Source: Cichorium intybus (Eukaryota; Streptophyta; Magnoliopsida; Asterales; Asteraceae). From it: a DNA stretch of 64,000 nucleotides. The stretch spans positions 114,402,298 through 114,466,297 of the forward strand of contig CM042012.1 of NCBI GenBank assembly GCA_023525715.1, given 5' to 3'. A model generated the notes under the pieces. It was not told where the DNA came from. It was given only the letters and a program-made list of their open reading frames with translations, and ran no database searches. How positions within the stretch are numbered: the first letter of the stretch is position 1; every line of letters begins with the position of its first letter. A program made the translations under genes and the position numbers. Positions 24,460 through 43,789 of this stretch are shown here, in pieces.

Positions 24460-26730
24460 CATGATTATTGCTGAATTTTGAAGTATGTGAAGTATTCGGA
24501 GTAATCCGATTTTCGAAATTCAGGGCTGAGAGCCCGTGTGGTGGCCGGGTTCATTTTAAGACTCTGTACAAGAGGGGCTAGTGGCCTAGCGAAAAGAAAT
24601 CTGACTGAATTGCGAGTAATGATTTTTGATCTTATAAGTAAATTAATACCTATTCTTTTAGGTATACACAAAGAAGCGAACGAGCCCGTTTTGAGGCTCA
24701 GTGAATATAGAAAGAAGAAAGGTAATAGAACGTCTACTGGAGTTGTGGACAGTGGTTATAGATGAAATATGTAAATTATTTCTCGATATAACGAATATAT
24801 AGTTGGAGCCGGTGACTAGAAAGGTGACCAGTAGGCCACACCATGGTGAGGGTCTAGATGAGAGTGGGAAAGCCGATGTTGATAGAAAGTGACCGATGTA
24901 TACTGAAGAAGTTACTAGAGTCGATCAATGTGTGCATTGTTTCAAAATGGAATTGTTACCCATTTTCTTTTGTAAGAATTGCACCATCTCGATGGCAAAT
25001 TTTAGTCGAACACTGTAAAACAACGTTAAAACGTTAGAGAAATGGCGGTTAGCCTTGTGTGCTACGTAATTATGCCAATATGGCTAAAATATTATAGTTA
25101 GCGGAAGTTGGGTTCGTTGTGAACCAGTATTATGAAATTTATGTGGCTAAATTCTATAATAGATGATATGTTAGAGTAACTGGTCTTAGATATTTAAATG
25201 AGAATCATTTCCCCTTTCCTGCTAGTGAAATAGGTGTATGAGAAAATAGTTGGACTGTTTAAGTACAACTTAAGTGGTCAGAGAGATAGAGATAAACACT
25301 TTGGCCGGCTAAGCCAGGGTGTTAGAATGTAGTTGTTCTATCATGTATAGCTTCTTAGCAGGCTGTAATCATTCTGAGTTGGGAATGCGGATTAGGGAGA
25401 GTTAGCCTTAAAGAGTTGTGTATGACTAGAATGAAGTAGCCAGTAGATTTATACTAGAATGAGTACGGTAATGATTTCAGTTGTGATTGAGAGAATCTTG
25501 TTTTCTTAAAAATCAAAAATGGTCATTATTAAAGACGGAAAGTGTTGTAATGAGAAGTATTACAAGTGAAAGTTTGAGTACTAGCTAACCTTGTAATGTA
25601 ATGTATATATGTATATATACCCGTTGTTAGAGATTCTGAGGAACTCTGTGTGAAGGCGGTGATAGTAGTAGTTAAAAAGTGACACATAACGAAGAGTTTG
25701 TGTTTCTTTATGTGTAATGATTGGTACGGAGTATCGATCGGTGACACTTAGTGATAATTGGTACGAATATACCATGTAGTGTACAATACTAGGGTACTAT
25801 GTAGTGAAGTTGAATGATAGTATAATGTTGTATAGGATTTAAGAGCTACGAGTTAAGTAGTAATCGGTTGGGATTGTGTATGCTGAGGGCATACCAACCG
25901 ATTTTGTGGTGTAGTATACCATATATAATATGTTAATGCGTAACTAATATTAGACGAGTTTAAGTCTTGTATACAGATGTTGTAACTTGATGTACAAAAT
26001 AAATAAGTGTAGAACTGTTGTGCCTGGCAAGATGCACTAAGCGAATACTCATGGTTCGACGAACTGAGTATATGCGGCTTGTAGTGCTGAGCAGAGGAAC
26101 ACAACCCAATTCACTATGTTGATGGTGAGATAGATTATAAGTGCTGACGAGAAGAGAACATCGTTACTACGTGTAATGTGTTGTTTGAGAACAAAATGAA
26201 TGTGTAATAGATGTTTTGTATAACATATGTTATACGTATGGTGATCACTTAACGAATACCTAGTGATCATATATATTGTGAGGCAACTATATCATAAGTA
26301 GTAGTAAGGGTATATGGCGGTTGCATTTCAAATACATTGCAACTATATATAGCAGGTTTATGGCTGGGTATGTGTATATGAGTATTTTGCAACCATATAG
26401 TATATTATGGTTATATATGTGTGTACATGAATATACCATGGAAAGAGATTGAATAATTATATTGTATGATGCATGGGGATAGATGTACGTATACAGTAAA
26501 CAAAAGTAGATTAGTATAGTATCTATAGAACTATATGAATGTGATTTCGGTTGTGATTGATAGGACCATTTCCTTAGCAATCAACCCCATCACCACCAAG
26601 AAGAGAGATGAATAAAAGCTAAAGTTCCTAGTGAGTAACGGGAGCTTTAATCCAAATGGGAATGTAGGTGAGTAAAGAAATCTTAAGCAATTTGATAAGT
26701 TGCTACGACATTCTGAGGACAGAATCTTTT

Positions 26731-26744
26731 GAAGGGGAGGAGAA
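26731..26744 (+). promoter_or_regulatory. Polypurine tract
   Basis: GAAGGGGAGGAGAA ends two bases before the second LTR; this is the plus-strand primer of reverse transcription. Confidence 0.8.
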
Positions 26745-27856
26745 TTTGTAACACCATGATTGCTTTTGGTAAGGGTTTTCATGTTAATCTTAGAATAATT
26801 AAGATTATATATGATATCATGGGTGTTTGGATGGTTAGAATACCTGTTAGATAGAGTTTTTCCTTGAAAAGTGTCAAAAAGGAGCTACACGGGTCGTGTG
26901 GGGTCACACGAGTTATGTAAAAAGGCTTAGAAAACCAGTTTGGGACTGTTTTGGACTTATACGGGTCGTATCAGGTAACACGGGTCGTGTAGAATATGAA
27001 CTGGGCAAGCAGTGGCTTTACATGGGTCGTTTTCGCGAGCACGGGTCGTGCTGCGAACATTAGCGGTGCAAACGTCGCAGCAGACCCATTTAAATGTATG
27101 ACTTTTGCATCATTTTGGGGAAAAGCCTATTAGTGAAATTCTCTCTAAAGCCCTAGAAAAATACCCCCAAAGCCCCAGAAGTCGAATTAGAAGTCTAGGA
27201 TTCGAGAATTTGAAGTAGGATTCGATATCATGCTTCTTGAAGGTAAGATTCTATTTTCTAGCTTCAATTGAATGGTTGGTTTGCTTCAGAGGGTTAGGTT
27301 CTAGGTAGTGTTGATCACCCACCTGCAACTATGGAAGTTGTAGCAAATAATTCATGATTTGGATCTGTAATTAGGTTGTGATTCAAATCCATAGTGTGAA
27401 ATAAGCTATAGTTAAGTGAATAGAACTATAGCAAGTGAATTCAAGGTGTTCACATGTGTGTGGTGTTTATGTGGTATGGTGTAGGTGTTGAAAGTGGTGA
27501 GAAGACACTTTGGCCTACCAATTGTACCATCTGGAACGGGGTAAAGCAACTATATCCGGGTGAATAACTCTACCTACATGTTAGTTGTAACATGTTATAT
27601 GTGTTAAGTGTGGTTAATTGCTGATAATACATATAGTAGACTACGTTTAAACTATGTAAACACATATAGAATCCTTTGTGATTACAAGTTTTAGAATTTT
27701 GTGTTTACGATGTGTAGTAACCGACATTGTGATGTGAATCTCATGTTCACTTAAAGTAAGGTTTACATATCAAAAGATGAGTACTTTGTGACTAGGTACA
27801 ATTGTGATATTATTGGTTTGCGTAGTAAGTACTTAGCAACCATGGAGGATTGTACA

Positions 27857-27857
<1 letters not shown>

Positions 27858-27918
<61 letters not shown>
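27858..27918. repeat. (AT)n microsatellite
   Basis: First AT tract of the 3' LTR, about 30 units. Confidence 0.97.
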
Positions 27919-27921
<3 letters not shown>

Positions 27922-28249
27922 ATATACATGTGTAGTATGATGTTGTGTGTATGTGATGCTAGTTGATTCACAAGTATGTAGATATTACTATGTATGAGTA
28001 CTATGTAATCCAGGAGTATCAAGTGTTAGAGATAACTTGTTATTATATGTGAGTTATGTAGTTATATACAAGATAATACTCTAGAGTTAAGTGGATATAT
28101 AACGAGTACTTTACATGCCACCTGGAGTAAGTTGGACGTTCACTCAATAGATGTCTTGTGATTACGTGCCATTATGTAAAAAGGTACGAAATTAGAAATG
28201 TCGGGAGTTGTTGTATGACTGTTGTGTAAGAGTACTTTACAGTCATGAT

Positions 28250-28690
<441 letters not shown>

Positions 28691-29332
28691 TAGACCTTTT
28701 GTGCTCATACTACAATAGAGGTTGTGGTGAGTCTTAGTGATTCGAAACCATAGAGGTTGAGGAGAAGATAGATATATAGTCCTTGTGGCTAACGATCAGA
28801 AAAGTCGTAGAATGGAGGATTCAATGTTCGAAGTCAGTGTGACAGAGTACCGTGTAGTGGTACCGAGTTGTCTGTTAGGTGTATAATTGTGTTATTTGTA
28901 ATACACCATGCTTGTTTATCTAGTAGTTTAGGTATCGGGAGATGCATGTGTGACTATATAAAAGGTGCTTGTAGTTATTGATAATGAAGTATAGCTGGTT
29001 TAATATGCTTATATTAACCAGTACTTATAAGTTGTTGCAGGGAATAACTACACCCACGAGTTGGGTGATGTATTACTTTTTAAATAAGTTATTCATGTCT
29101 TTGTATTGTTGCTCACTAAGATTTGTAGCTTACGTGTGTGTGTGTGTGTTGTGTTGTGTGCAGGTTAGCAGTTATAGTGTCCGGCTCGGTTCGTGGGACG
29201 ATTCTCGGTGATAACTTCTTGTAGTATCCAGAGCACACGAATATCCAAATATAATATTTATGTTATAAATGCTAAATTTTTTAGGTATACTCTGTGCTGA
29301 AACTGAGTGTTACAAATTGGTATCAGAGTCGT

Positions 29333-30560
<1,228 letters not shown>

Positions 30561-30588
30561 ATCGTTTGTAGGATAACGAATTTTAATA

Positions 30589-30825
30589 TTGTTCATATTT
30601 TGTCATTAAACTTATTTGTATGCTTCATTTACCCAATAACTTTTTAAAAAGTGTTCACCTTTAGTCACACATATGACCGTTTTACTTATTATTTTGTACA
30701 CATATGACCAATAATATAATGATCGTATTTGTGTAAAAAACATAAGTGACTAAATGTGAATTTTTTTAAAAAGTTAATAGGTAAATCAAACACAAAAATA
30801 AATTCAATGACCAAATATGGACAAA
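30589..30825. mobile_element. Fold-back MITE of about 237 bp
   Basis: The two halves are inverted copies. The left gttcatattttgtcattaaa and aataactttttaaaaagtg pair with the right ctttttaaaaagttaata-type words and tcaatgaccaaatatggac. The sequence style (gtgacta, tggtcatt) resembles the elements at 7355 and 8245. No target duplication was resolved. Confidence 0.65.
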
Positions 30826-30884
30826 AAAGATGAATGATTAAATGTGTACACGAGACAAATTTCAGTACCCTTAGAGATCCGTAT

Positions 30885-31541
<657 letters not shown>

Positions 31542-31543
31542 TC

Positions 31544-31747
31544 TCTAAGGATTATGGAAGATCAAGGCACATACTCAGGATATACCACTATGTTCGTCGG
31601 AGTGTGGATAGCGGGGACATCGTAGTAAACAGAGTATCATCGGAGGATAATCCGGTTGATCCCTTCATGAAGGCATTGAGTAAAATCAAGCATGATGAGC
31701 ATGATAGGAGCATAGGCATGGGAGATTATTTTAGTTTTAGTAGTTAA
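31544..31747 (+). pseudogene. Copia RNase H C-terminal fragment
   Basis: One open frame carries the end of a Ty1/copia polyprotein, with SRHILRIYHYVRRSVDSGDI and SSEDNPVDPFMKALSKIKHD, ending at TAA 31745. The upstream part is missing, cut off at the (TA)n tract. This is the RNase H end that normally sits just before the 3' LTR. Confidence 0.85.
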
Positions 31748-33488
31748 TTGATAATTGAAACAATTGTAACAATGATAAATTGTAATTAAATTTGGTGCTA
31801 GAGAAATGGAGATTTGTTTATAAGTTGGTGAACAACCATTTTGCAATTATTTATTATTGTGTTTCGTTTTGCATGTTTAGAATCCACTTCTCGAGTATTA
31901 AGTTACTCAAACCTCCAAATCGTTCATACTCTTGCAAGTAAGTAGTGATTTAAGACTGTCATGGAGTATTATGTGATGTCTAATGGAGATTGGACATAGC
32001 ATGGAGATGCAAATAACACTTATGAGTACTTAAATGGAAATTTAGGTATTGGAGAAAATCCATCTTAGAGAGATTACTCCATCGATATAATCACAAGTAA
32101 TTCTAAGATGATAATATCTTCTATTCTTTAAACGAAGATACATGAGTTTTAGTTTACAATTCTGTTGTGCATTGGAATTAATTGGATTTAATATGGAATT
32201 AATTGGAATTAATTTGACATTAATTAAAAGTACAGGGGCCGAATATTATTTGTCCAATAGTTGGACAAAAGAATGTTCTAGAAACCTAGAGATAGGGGAT
32301 GGAATTTTGAAGGGATAAGCCTTCAAATTTCGTCCAAGGCTATATAGGGAAAGCGGTTTAGGTTTTTGATAATTGGATTATTTGATTATTTATCCTTATC
32401 TAGTTACCATTCAAACCAGGTTTATCTCTAAGTAACATTCAGCTATAAATACCCCTGACATCTATAATTCTCGCCCCATTCCATCTCATTATAGACTTGA
32501 TTTTTTTTCTTCTCTCTCAGCAAAATCTATAGTCCCTCTCTAGGGATCTATAACTACCTTTTTTAAATACTTAACTAATCTAAACATTTAGACTTATTGG
32601 GTGTGAAGCATTAGAGGTATTCTCTATTGGATACTACATTCGTTGGCACTTGTGGAATTGTTCTTCATCAAAGGTCTTTTAACAAATCGATTTTGCTCAA
32701 GATTGGCTTTTCTCGATCCTTCTTGTAGTTGTTAATATCATTAGATAGGATCCTTGTAGGTTTTAGTAATTATTACTTGCCTTAGATTAATTTTAATTGT
32801 TTCTGCTGCCATGATAATTGAACCTAGGGTATATAAAACCTATCGGGTTTGAGATTACGCAGGTGCCTATGTAGCTTGTTTTTCCTAAGTGGCTCGTTTT
32901 GCCTTAGTGGCTTTATAAATTGCCTTGGTGGCTTGATAAACTGTCGAAGTGGCTTGTAAATGCCTAAGTGACTTGATATTGCCTATGTGCCTCGGTGTTG
33001 CATACGTTGCTTGATATTGTAGATGTGGCTTGATATTGACATTGGGGCTTGTGAATGCCTATGTGGCTAGTATATGTGCCTTTGTGGCTAGAAAATAGGC
33101 CTGAGTGGCTCGAAAGAAACCTGAGATAGTAATTTATTCAGGTTTATACGTGGTATTGTTTCTTATTGTTTGTATTATGTTTTCCACGGTTGCTCACTAA
33201 GCTCTAAAAGCTTAACTTTGTGTGTTTGATTAACTTTGCATGTTCTAGTAAATTAGATAAAGGTAATGAGAAGGTGGATGTATAAATGAGCTTAATTCGG
33301 AAGATATGTATGTGCCGAACTTGGATGTGAGTTTTGTATTATGTGTATCCTTTTGTTACACTTGTTGCCATGGTTGGTGTACTGTACACCAAATACTTAT
33401 GATAACCTTTTCATAACTTGTTGTGTATATGTGTTTTGCAAATGAAAATTTTTGGGTGTCCTTTATATGTGAACCGAGCATTACATCA
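31748..33488 (+). mobile_element. LTR-retrotransposon remnant (copia 3' LTR and other LTR debris)
   Basis: This follows the RNase H fragment and has LTR-like content: a TATA-like gctataaatacccctgac near 32452, a CT-rich leader, and the wording of a copia U5 near 32780-32810. From about 32815 to 33488 the sequence looks like a second LTR. It holds a tandem block at 32860-33130 (gcctatgtggcttg units of about 25 bp) and an end ctttatatgtgaaccgagcattaca, similar to the end of the LTR at 24258. Exact ends are unresolved. Confidence 0.5.
32860..33130. repeat. Tandem repeat of gcctaagtggctt-type units
   Basis: About ten imperfect units of 22-28 bp (gcctatgtggcttgatatt). Core wording resembles the ggcctttgtggctagg units of the LTRs at 22407 and 28250. 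Confidence 0.75.
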
Positions 33489-34381
33489 TAAATGATTATA
33501 ACTGGTATTCTAATCATTTATGTAATTATAGTTATAGTTATAATATTATCATTATAATCATAAATGATTATAACGGTTCTAATCAAACCTCTTCGTTGAA
33601 TAGATAAAAAGGAATGTAAGGCTACAAGTGACATGCATGTATGGCTTAAAATAGTTTTAGGAGACTTTAGAACACTTTGTTGTGTCATAAATCATCCAAT
33701 TTTAGTGCTCCCACTCTTGGAAAGGAAGACACAGCACCACACATACTCGTACACAATATAACATTAATGCAACTAGGGAAGTATACATCAATTTTTTAGT
33801 ACAAATTTCTTATTTAACAACAAAATACCAAGTCTTTAATTCTATATAGTCATCCATTGAGATGTCTAAGCATCATAGTCACCAAAGGATTTATGCTTGA
33901 TACAATCCTAATTCTTAACAACTTTATATTAATAATTAACGAACCATAAAAATCAGTTTTGAACCTAATCAACTTCAAACACACTACACTAAACACCAAC
34001 ACCAGTAAATCACAATGACAATAGAAACATTAATAGAAATGCTTTATGACACAACAAAGCATACTCCCTATGAAAATCTTTCTCATCCTAAATATCAAAC
34101 ACATATGATGGTTATGGATATTGTGAGTACTAAAAAAAGATGAACATATGAAATTGAAGCCCTAATCAATTGTTGTATTTCCTCTTCTTATTCGAAATTA
34201 TAAATTAAAACACGATTTTATCACCTGAAACATCAGTGGTTAATCAATTTTCCAAAGTAAACCAATTTTCCAGAGTAACTTTCATATGGATATATCTTTT
34301 TTCTTTATCAAAACACATTGGCAAAAAATTCGCAAAGGTAAACCAATTTTCCATAGTAATATTCATATTGGGATTTGTGCT
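33489..34381. other. AT-rich intergenic DNA
   Basis: No gene. A short palindromic AT-rich block (cataaatgattataac in two orientations) lies at about 33487-33572. Confidence 0.45.
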
Positions 34382-34391
34382 TTATGCTTAG

Positions 34392-35479
34392 GGAAAATAT
34401 CATAAAAATCCTTGAGTTTGGCAGAAATGTTTGGTTTTACCCTTTTACCAATTTTAGATTCACTAAAGCCTAAACTTTGCAAAAAAAGTTCATGTTTATC
34501 CTTGAAACCTGCTATAACAGGCTTTCAGGTTACTATCAATTTAATTTCGCATAAAAACCCTTAAATGTTCAATTTTTTTTACGTTTTTACCCTAATTAAT
34601 ATATTTTTTTTTTCATATTACACCACCACCACCGCCACCTCCCACTACCATTGCTGCCATCAGCCACCACTTTTATCGCCACCAACTACCGCCATCACTA
34701 CCACCACCCACCACCACTGCCAACACCCACCACCACCACAATCGCCGCCACCCACTACTACCACACACCACTACAACCCACTACTACCACCCACCACCAC
34801 CGCCACTCACTACTACCACCCACCACCCACTACTACCACCCACCTCTACTACAGTAGTAGTGGTGGTGGTGGTGGTGGCGTGGCGGTGGTGGTGAGTGGT
34901 GTTGTTAGGTAGTGCCGATAGTGATGGTGGTGGCAATAGTAATGGCGGGGATCGTGGTGGGTGGTGGCGATGGTGGTGGCGTTGGAAGTAATGGTGGTGG
35001 TGAGTAGTGGTAGTGAATGGTGGCGATGGTGGTAGGTGGCGGCGGCGTTGGAAGTGATGGTGGTGTTGGGTGTTGGCGACAGTAGTGGTAATGAGTGGTG
35101 ATAGTATCGGTGGCGGTGGCAGCGACGGTGGTTGGGGGTAATGGTGGTGACGGTGGTGGGTGGTGTTGGTAATGGCGATACTGGTGGTGGCGACAATGTT
35201 GGTGGGTGGTGGTGGCTGGTGGCAGCAATGGTGGTGGGAGGTGTTGGTAGTGGTATAATATGAAAAAAATTACTTAGGATAAAAACGTAAAAAATTGAAA
35301 CTTAAGGGTTTTTATGCGACATTTAATTGATGGTAACCTGGAAACCTGTTATAGCATGTTTCAAGGGTAAAAATGAACATTTTTTTTTGTAAAGTTTAGG
35401 CTTTAGTGAACCTAAAATTGGCAAAAGGGTAAAACCGAACAAAACGACCAAACTTAAGGGGTTTTATGACATTTTTCTC
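34392..35479. mobile_element. Fold-back element with long TIRs, Mutator-like
   Basis: Two inverted arms of about 230 bp (34392-34618 and 35255-35479) pair closely. Left ataaaaatccttgagtttgg, ggttttacccttttaccaat and aacctgctataacaggcttt match the reverse of the right arm. A near-perfect 10-bp duplication, TTATGCTTAG (34382-34391) and TTATGCTAAG (35480-35489), suggests a Mutator-like insertion. The core is a trinucleotide-repeat palindrome. No coding potential; Thr/Pro/His frames are composition artefacts. Confidence 0.8.
34619..35260. repeat. (CAC)n / (GTG)n palindromic core
   Basis: The left half (about 34619-34855) is CAC/ACC-rich with interspersed TAC and GCC. The right half (about 34856-35260) is GTG/GGT-rich. 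As inverted repeats they extend the hairpin of the surrounding TIRs. Confidence 0.9.
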
Positions 35480-35489
35480 TTATGCTAAG

Positions 35490-36092
35490 GAAGTTGTACC
35501 TTTCTAGGCTTCTAAGGTCTGCGTGTTCTATAGATTAAATCACATGAAGGTGACAAAATCAAACCAAACTAAATCCAAAAACCCATATAATATTTGTTCT
35601 GATATCTACATATAGCCAATGATTTTTGCATAATATTTTGGTATCTTTGATATGTTTTGCATTTTGATCATTACCTTTTGATTCCTCTTTTTGTTCTATC
35701 GATAACATGTCGTGTGCGACGGCTAGGTCGAAGAAAACCCAAAATAGAGGACAAACATTTATCAAAATTTCCGATGGAGATGCTGCCTTGGTGCGGTGGT
35801 GTTCATTGCCACAAGAAGATGGCGATGTGGAAAGGAGATGGTGGTAGGTGGTGGGAATTGAAGCCCTAATTTATTAGGAAGAGGGTGAGAGATTGAAGAA
35901 TGTAATCCTAATTTTCTGGAAATCATAATACTTGAAATTCCTTTATTACCCTTTATGTCTATTTAATAATTACAAATTAGTTTCATTATTTTTAAGATTT
36001 ACACAAATGCACATTAATAATATTTGATGGTTGAGATTTGTTATCACGTTTTCAACTTTTTATATGTTTTCAATTTATTGTACTTCTCTTTC
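35490..36092. other. Intergenic DNA
   Basis: No supported gene. A higher-GC patch at about 35700-35870 gives only short frames. Confidence 0.45.
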
Positions 36093-36118
36093 TATATATA
36101 TATATATATATATATATA
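36093..36118. repeat. (TA)n microsatellite, short
   Basis: 13 units forming the left flank of element E1. Confidence 0.95.
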
Positions 36119-37750
<1,632 letters not shown>

Positions 37751-37769
37751 TTATATATATATATATATA
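37751..37769. repeat. (TA)n microsatellite, short
   Basis: About nine units, left flank of E2. Confidence 0.95.
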
Positions 37770-38739
37770 GAGTTAAGATCTTTTGAGAACTCAAAAAATC
37801 ATGAGATCTTAAGAACTCATTATGGACCTTTAGATCAAAAAAATCAAGGGTTAAATATCATTGATGGCATATGTGTAATTATAAGTAAAGTTGATGGTAT
37901 ATTTGGGATTTCATTAATGCTTCAAAGGGTAAATTCGTCACAGAAATAACCATCCTATAAATCAGCCAAAATTAAATGGCATTAAACAAGGAAATAATTC
38001 ATTTTTCTCTAATTTTAAGTTAAGAATTTGAGATCAGGTTATCGCCTGTCGCTCATACCAATTCGAAAATTCCAATCTCTTGGCGGCGCTCCCATCCGAC
38101 AAACCTTCGCATTCTTCTTATCGTCCCCATCTCGTTGTCTTCATCGTGACCTTCTCAGTCCATCATCATCGTCTGGCGATTCACTGCACAGGCGATGTGG
38201 TGTTGCTTTCTTGTAATAAGCAATCGAGAAGACGAGTTGCTAATGAGATCTGTCCTACTGATATTGCAAAGGTAAGCGACGATAAGGTGAATAGATAAGC
38301 GACGTGATCAGAGAGATAAGCAACCACAGAAATCTTGTCATCTCCCCATCTGCCCCTCGGTGGTTTTCATCTTCCCCATCCTACTGATTGGTTTTCATCT
38401 TCCTCATCTTGCCCCTCGGTGGGTTTCATCTAAAGGTAACAACTCTCATCTTTTCGATTGAGTACCATTTATGTTGTCAATTTTGTAGATTGAGTTTTCG
38501 CCGATTCATCTAATGTGCAATGATCACGACGGTGACGGTGAAAGTGGATAATTGGGACCTATTTATTTGATTCGAATACAGAGCATCTAGAAGAGAAAAT
38601 GGGTCAATATCTTAGGTAAACTGATAATCAGGACCTTTTATGTTTATTTGATTTGAATACATAATCGGGACGTTTCTGTACGTTTTGTCGAAATTTACAA
38701 TAATTTTGATTCGTTTTTATAGATGAAACTTGTGGGTTG

Positions 38740-38868
38740 AGCAAGGGATATGGTTTTTCAGTGTTGATATTGATATGCACTTATGTAGCTGGCTTTGGTT
38801 TATCATGGGGCTCATTGGGATGGCTGATTCCTAGTGAAATCTTCCCATTGGAGATACGTCAACGTTGA
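38740..38868 (+). pseudogene. Captured exon of a hexose/sugar transporter (STP-like)
   Basis: The frame from 38740 reads SKGYGF, then ICTYVAGFGLSWGSLGWLIP, then SEIFPLEIRQ before a stop at 38866. The motif WGxLGWLxPSEIFPLEIR is a hallmark of plant monosaccharide/H+ symporters of the major facilitator superfamily, around transmembrane helix 10. Only this exon-sized piece is seen, after a possible acceptor (tttttatag) at 38721. The rest of a transporter is absent, so it is a transduplicated fragment within E2, not a gene. Confidence 0.8.
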
Positions 38869-39789
38869 GCTTATTTGTGATTTCATTGGTTTTCGACTGT
38901 AATTTGCAACCAGGCGCTGGTAAGCACTCTTAGTTTCACTTTCGGTAAATCAAGCTTTCACACTAACTTTGTCGTTTTGAATCTTTTCACGATCCTGGTG
39001 GATGAAATGACATCCCTAAATCTGATTGGGTTTATTAATAGCAACAAACGAATCAGAATGGAATGCATTTTGTTGATTATCGCTCTACAGTTCTTGGTAG
39101 CATTTAGCTTAAAACATACATATTTGGAAGAAATTAAACTTAATCGACATAGGTATGTATCCGGCTGTGTTTCAATTTCACGTTTCTGATACTCTTTATC
39201 AACCCTCTAATCTACTTGGTCTATCTGTCTCTTGCTTCCTCTATTCTTCTTCTTTGTTTTGTACCCGCAGAAAATCCACAACAGATGAATGGAGTTCAAC
39301 ATAAAAAGGGTTATCAACCGGGTAAATTCAGATATTAGAGCCTGTGTAATCCATCTGATGCTACTAACCAGACCGCTGCTACGTCCCTTCTTCATATGTT
39401 GGTATCTATGTGGTATTTTTCTTTGTGTTATATGTGCTATAGTTATTGCTATAATAACATTGTACTTCTGTTTATCTAGTTATAATAGCATCGTACTTAA
39501 AAACTCACAACTTTTTACTATATTATTTTACTAATGAAGTCATTTTATTTGAACATGTATTTTTTCTGGAATGAAAAGTCGCAACATATATGTGTATATA
39601 TGTAGGTATATTTTTTAATGAATTACTACATGTGTATATATGTAGGTGCATATGTGCACATATGTGTGTATTTTCATGTATTTGTGTATGCATATGTGCA
39701 TATCCTAATTATTTGATATAAGTTGGTTTCATACTTGGTACCTCGATTTGAACTCACCGGTGCACTACAACTGTGATCAGGGTGAGTGT

Positions 39790-40290
39790 GTTCGCATAAA
39801 TGCATATGTGCATATACGTATGTCTTTCAAATATCAATACATATGTGCACATGTCCATGTATGTATGTGTGCATATATGCATATGAATGTTTTTACATAT
39901 TGTTCATTTGCTCATTTATATGTGTATGCATATATGCATATACGTATCTGTTTGTGTACATGCGTATCTTTGCATGTGCATAAACGTATGTTCTTTCAAA
40001 TATCAATACATATGTGCACATATGCATGTCTGTATGTGTGTGTATATGCATATGAATGATTTTACGTATTGTCCATTTGCTCATTTATATATGTGTATGC
40101 ATATATGCATATACGTATGTTCTTTCAAATATCAATACATATGTGCACATGTGCATGTCTGTATGTGTACATATATGTATATGAATGTTTTTACATATTG
40201 TCCATTTGCTCATTTATATATGTGTATGCATATATGCATATACGTATCTGTTTGTGTACATGCGTATCTTTGCATATGTGCATTTGCTTA
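39790..40290. repeat. Tandem repeat block in E2
   Basis: At least three copies of a 130-170 bp unit containing tttcaaatatcaatacatat (39824, 39994, 40123), ttgctcatttata and palindromic gcatatatgcatatacgtat words. Cys/Tyr/Met-rich frames across it are artefacts. Confidence 0.85.
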
Positions 40291-40907
40291 TGTTCATTCT
40301 TATTACTCTTTTTTGTAGATTTTACAAATTTTGTCGAGCAAATTAAAGAAGTACGATCAAACTGAAGAAACTTGACGATCAAGGAAGGAGAATGAAGATA
40401 TTATGAAATTTTATTGTATTTTTTTAATATTATTTATGTATCTATCGTTCAACACATTTGTATATTATCGTTTTTAATAAATTAGTTTGTTTATTCTTTG
40501 TATTAAGATTTTAGAAGTAAAAATATATGTTTATAAATTCTGGAAATATGCATATATGCATATACGAGTGTGAACATATTCACATTGCAAACACATGAAT
40601 TAAAACGTGTTTTTAAAAATTATAAATTTTGAATAAAAAAATAAAAAAATTTATTCCGAAAAAATATGGTAATATAAAAAACGAAAATTAGGTGAACATG
40701 TGCTAGATTTTTGTTATTTTTTTAAAATTTGAAAATTCCAGTATAATAGGCTTAGTTTTAGGAATTATTATTGTTGTTGCCAAAAATACAAAAAAAAAAA
40801 TAAAAATTAAATGAAAGTGTATAATGACAATCATACCCTTATCTCAGCTGACCAATCAGAATGAGTTCTCAAGATCTCATGGTTTTTTAAGTTCTCACAA
40901 GAACCCA

Positions 40908-43556
<2,649 letters not shown>

Positions 43557-43558
43557 CT

Positions 43559-43565
43559 TATAAAA
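43559..43565 (+). promoter_or_regulatory. Putative TATA box of the SCPL gene
   Basis: TATAAAA lies 56 bp upstream of the ATG, predicting a start of transcription near 43590 and a short 5' UTR. Confidence 0.5.
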
Positions 43566-43620
43566 CCCAACACCATTTCCGATTTCCCTCCACCACATTG
43601 CAGAAATATTAACACCAAAG

Positions 43621-43751
43621 ATGAAGAGAATGGCGTTTCTTCTCATCCTCCTCTTGGCTTCCTCTTCCTCCCTCATCGCCGACTCTCAGACCATCGTCGA
43701 AACCTTACCTGGATACCCCGGTCCTCTCCCTTTCAAACTAGAAACTGGGTA

Positions 43752-43789
<38 letters not shown>

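Larger units (their letters stand above)
24259..26746 (+). other. Interior of the LTR retrotransposon, non-coding
   Basis: This begins with the primer-binding site and ends with the polypurine tract. No gag, protease or RT motif is visible in any frame, and only short frames exist. It carries an (AT)n tract at 24377-24457. Confidence 0.7.

Noticed and set aside
34565..35228. Thr/Pro/His-rich frames on both strands
   Set aside because: These are products of (CAC)n/(GTG)n repeats within a fold-back element.
39748..40365. Overlapping Cys/Tyr/Met-rich frames
   Set aside because: They follow the tandem repeat block of element E2 and occur in several frames and on both strands, as repeats do.
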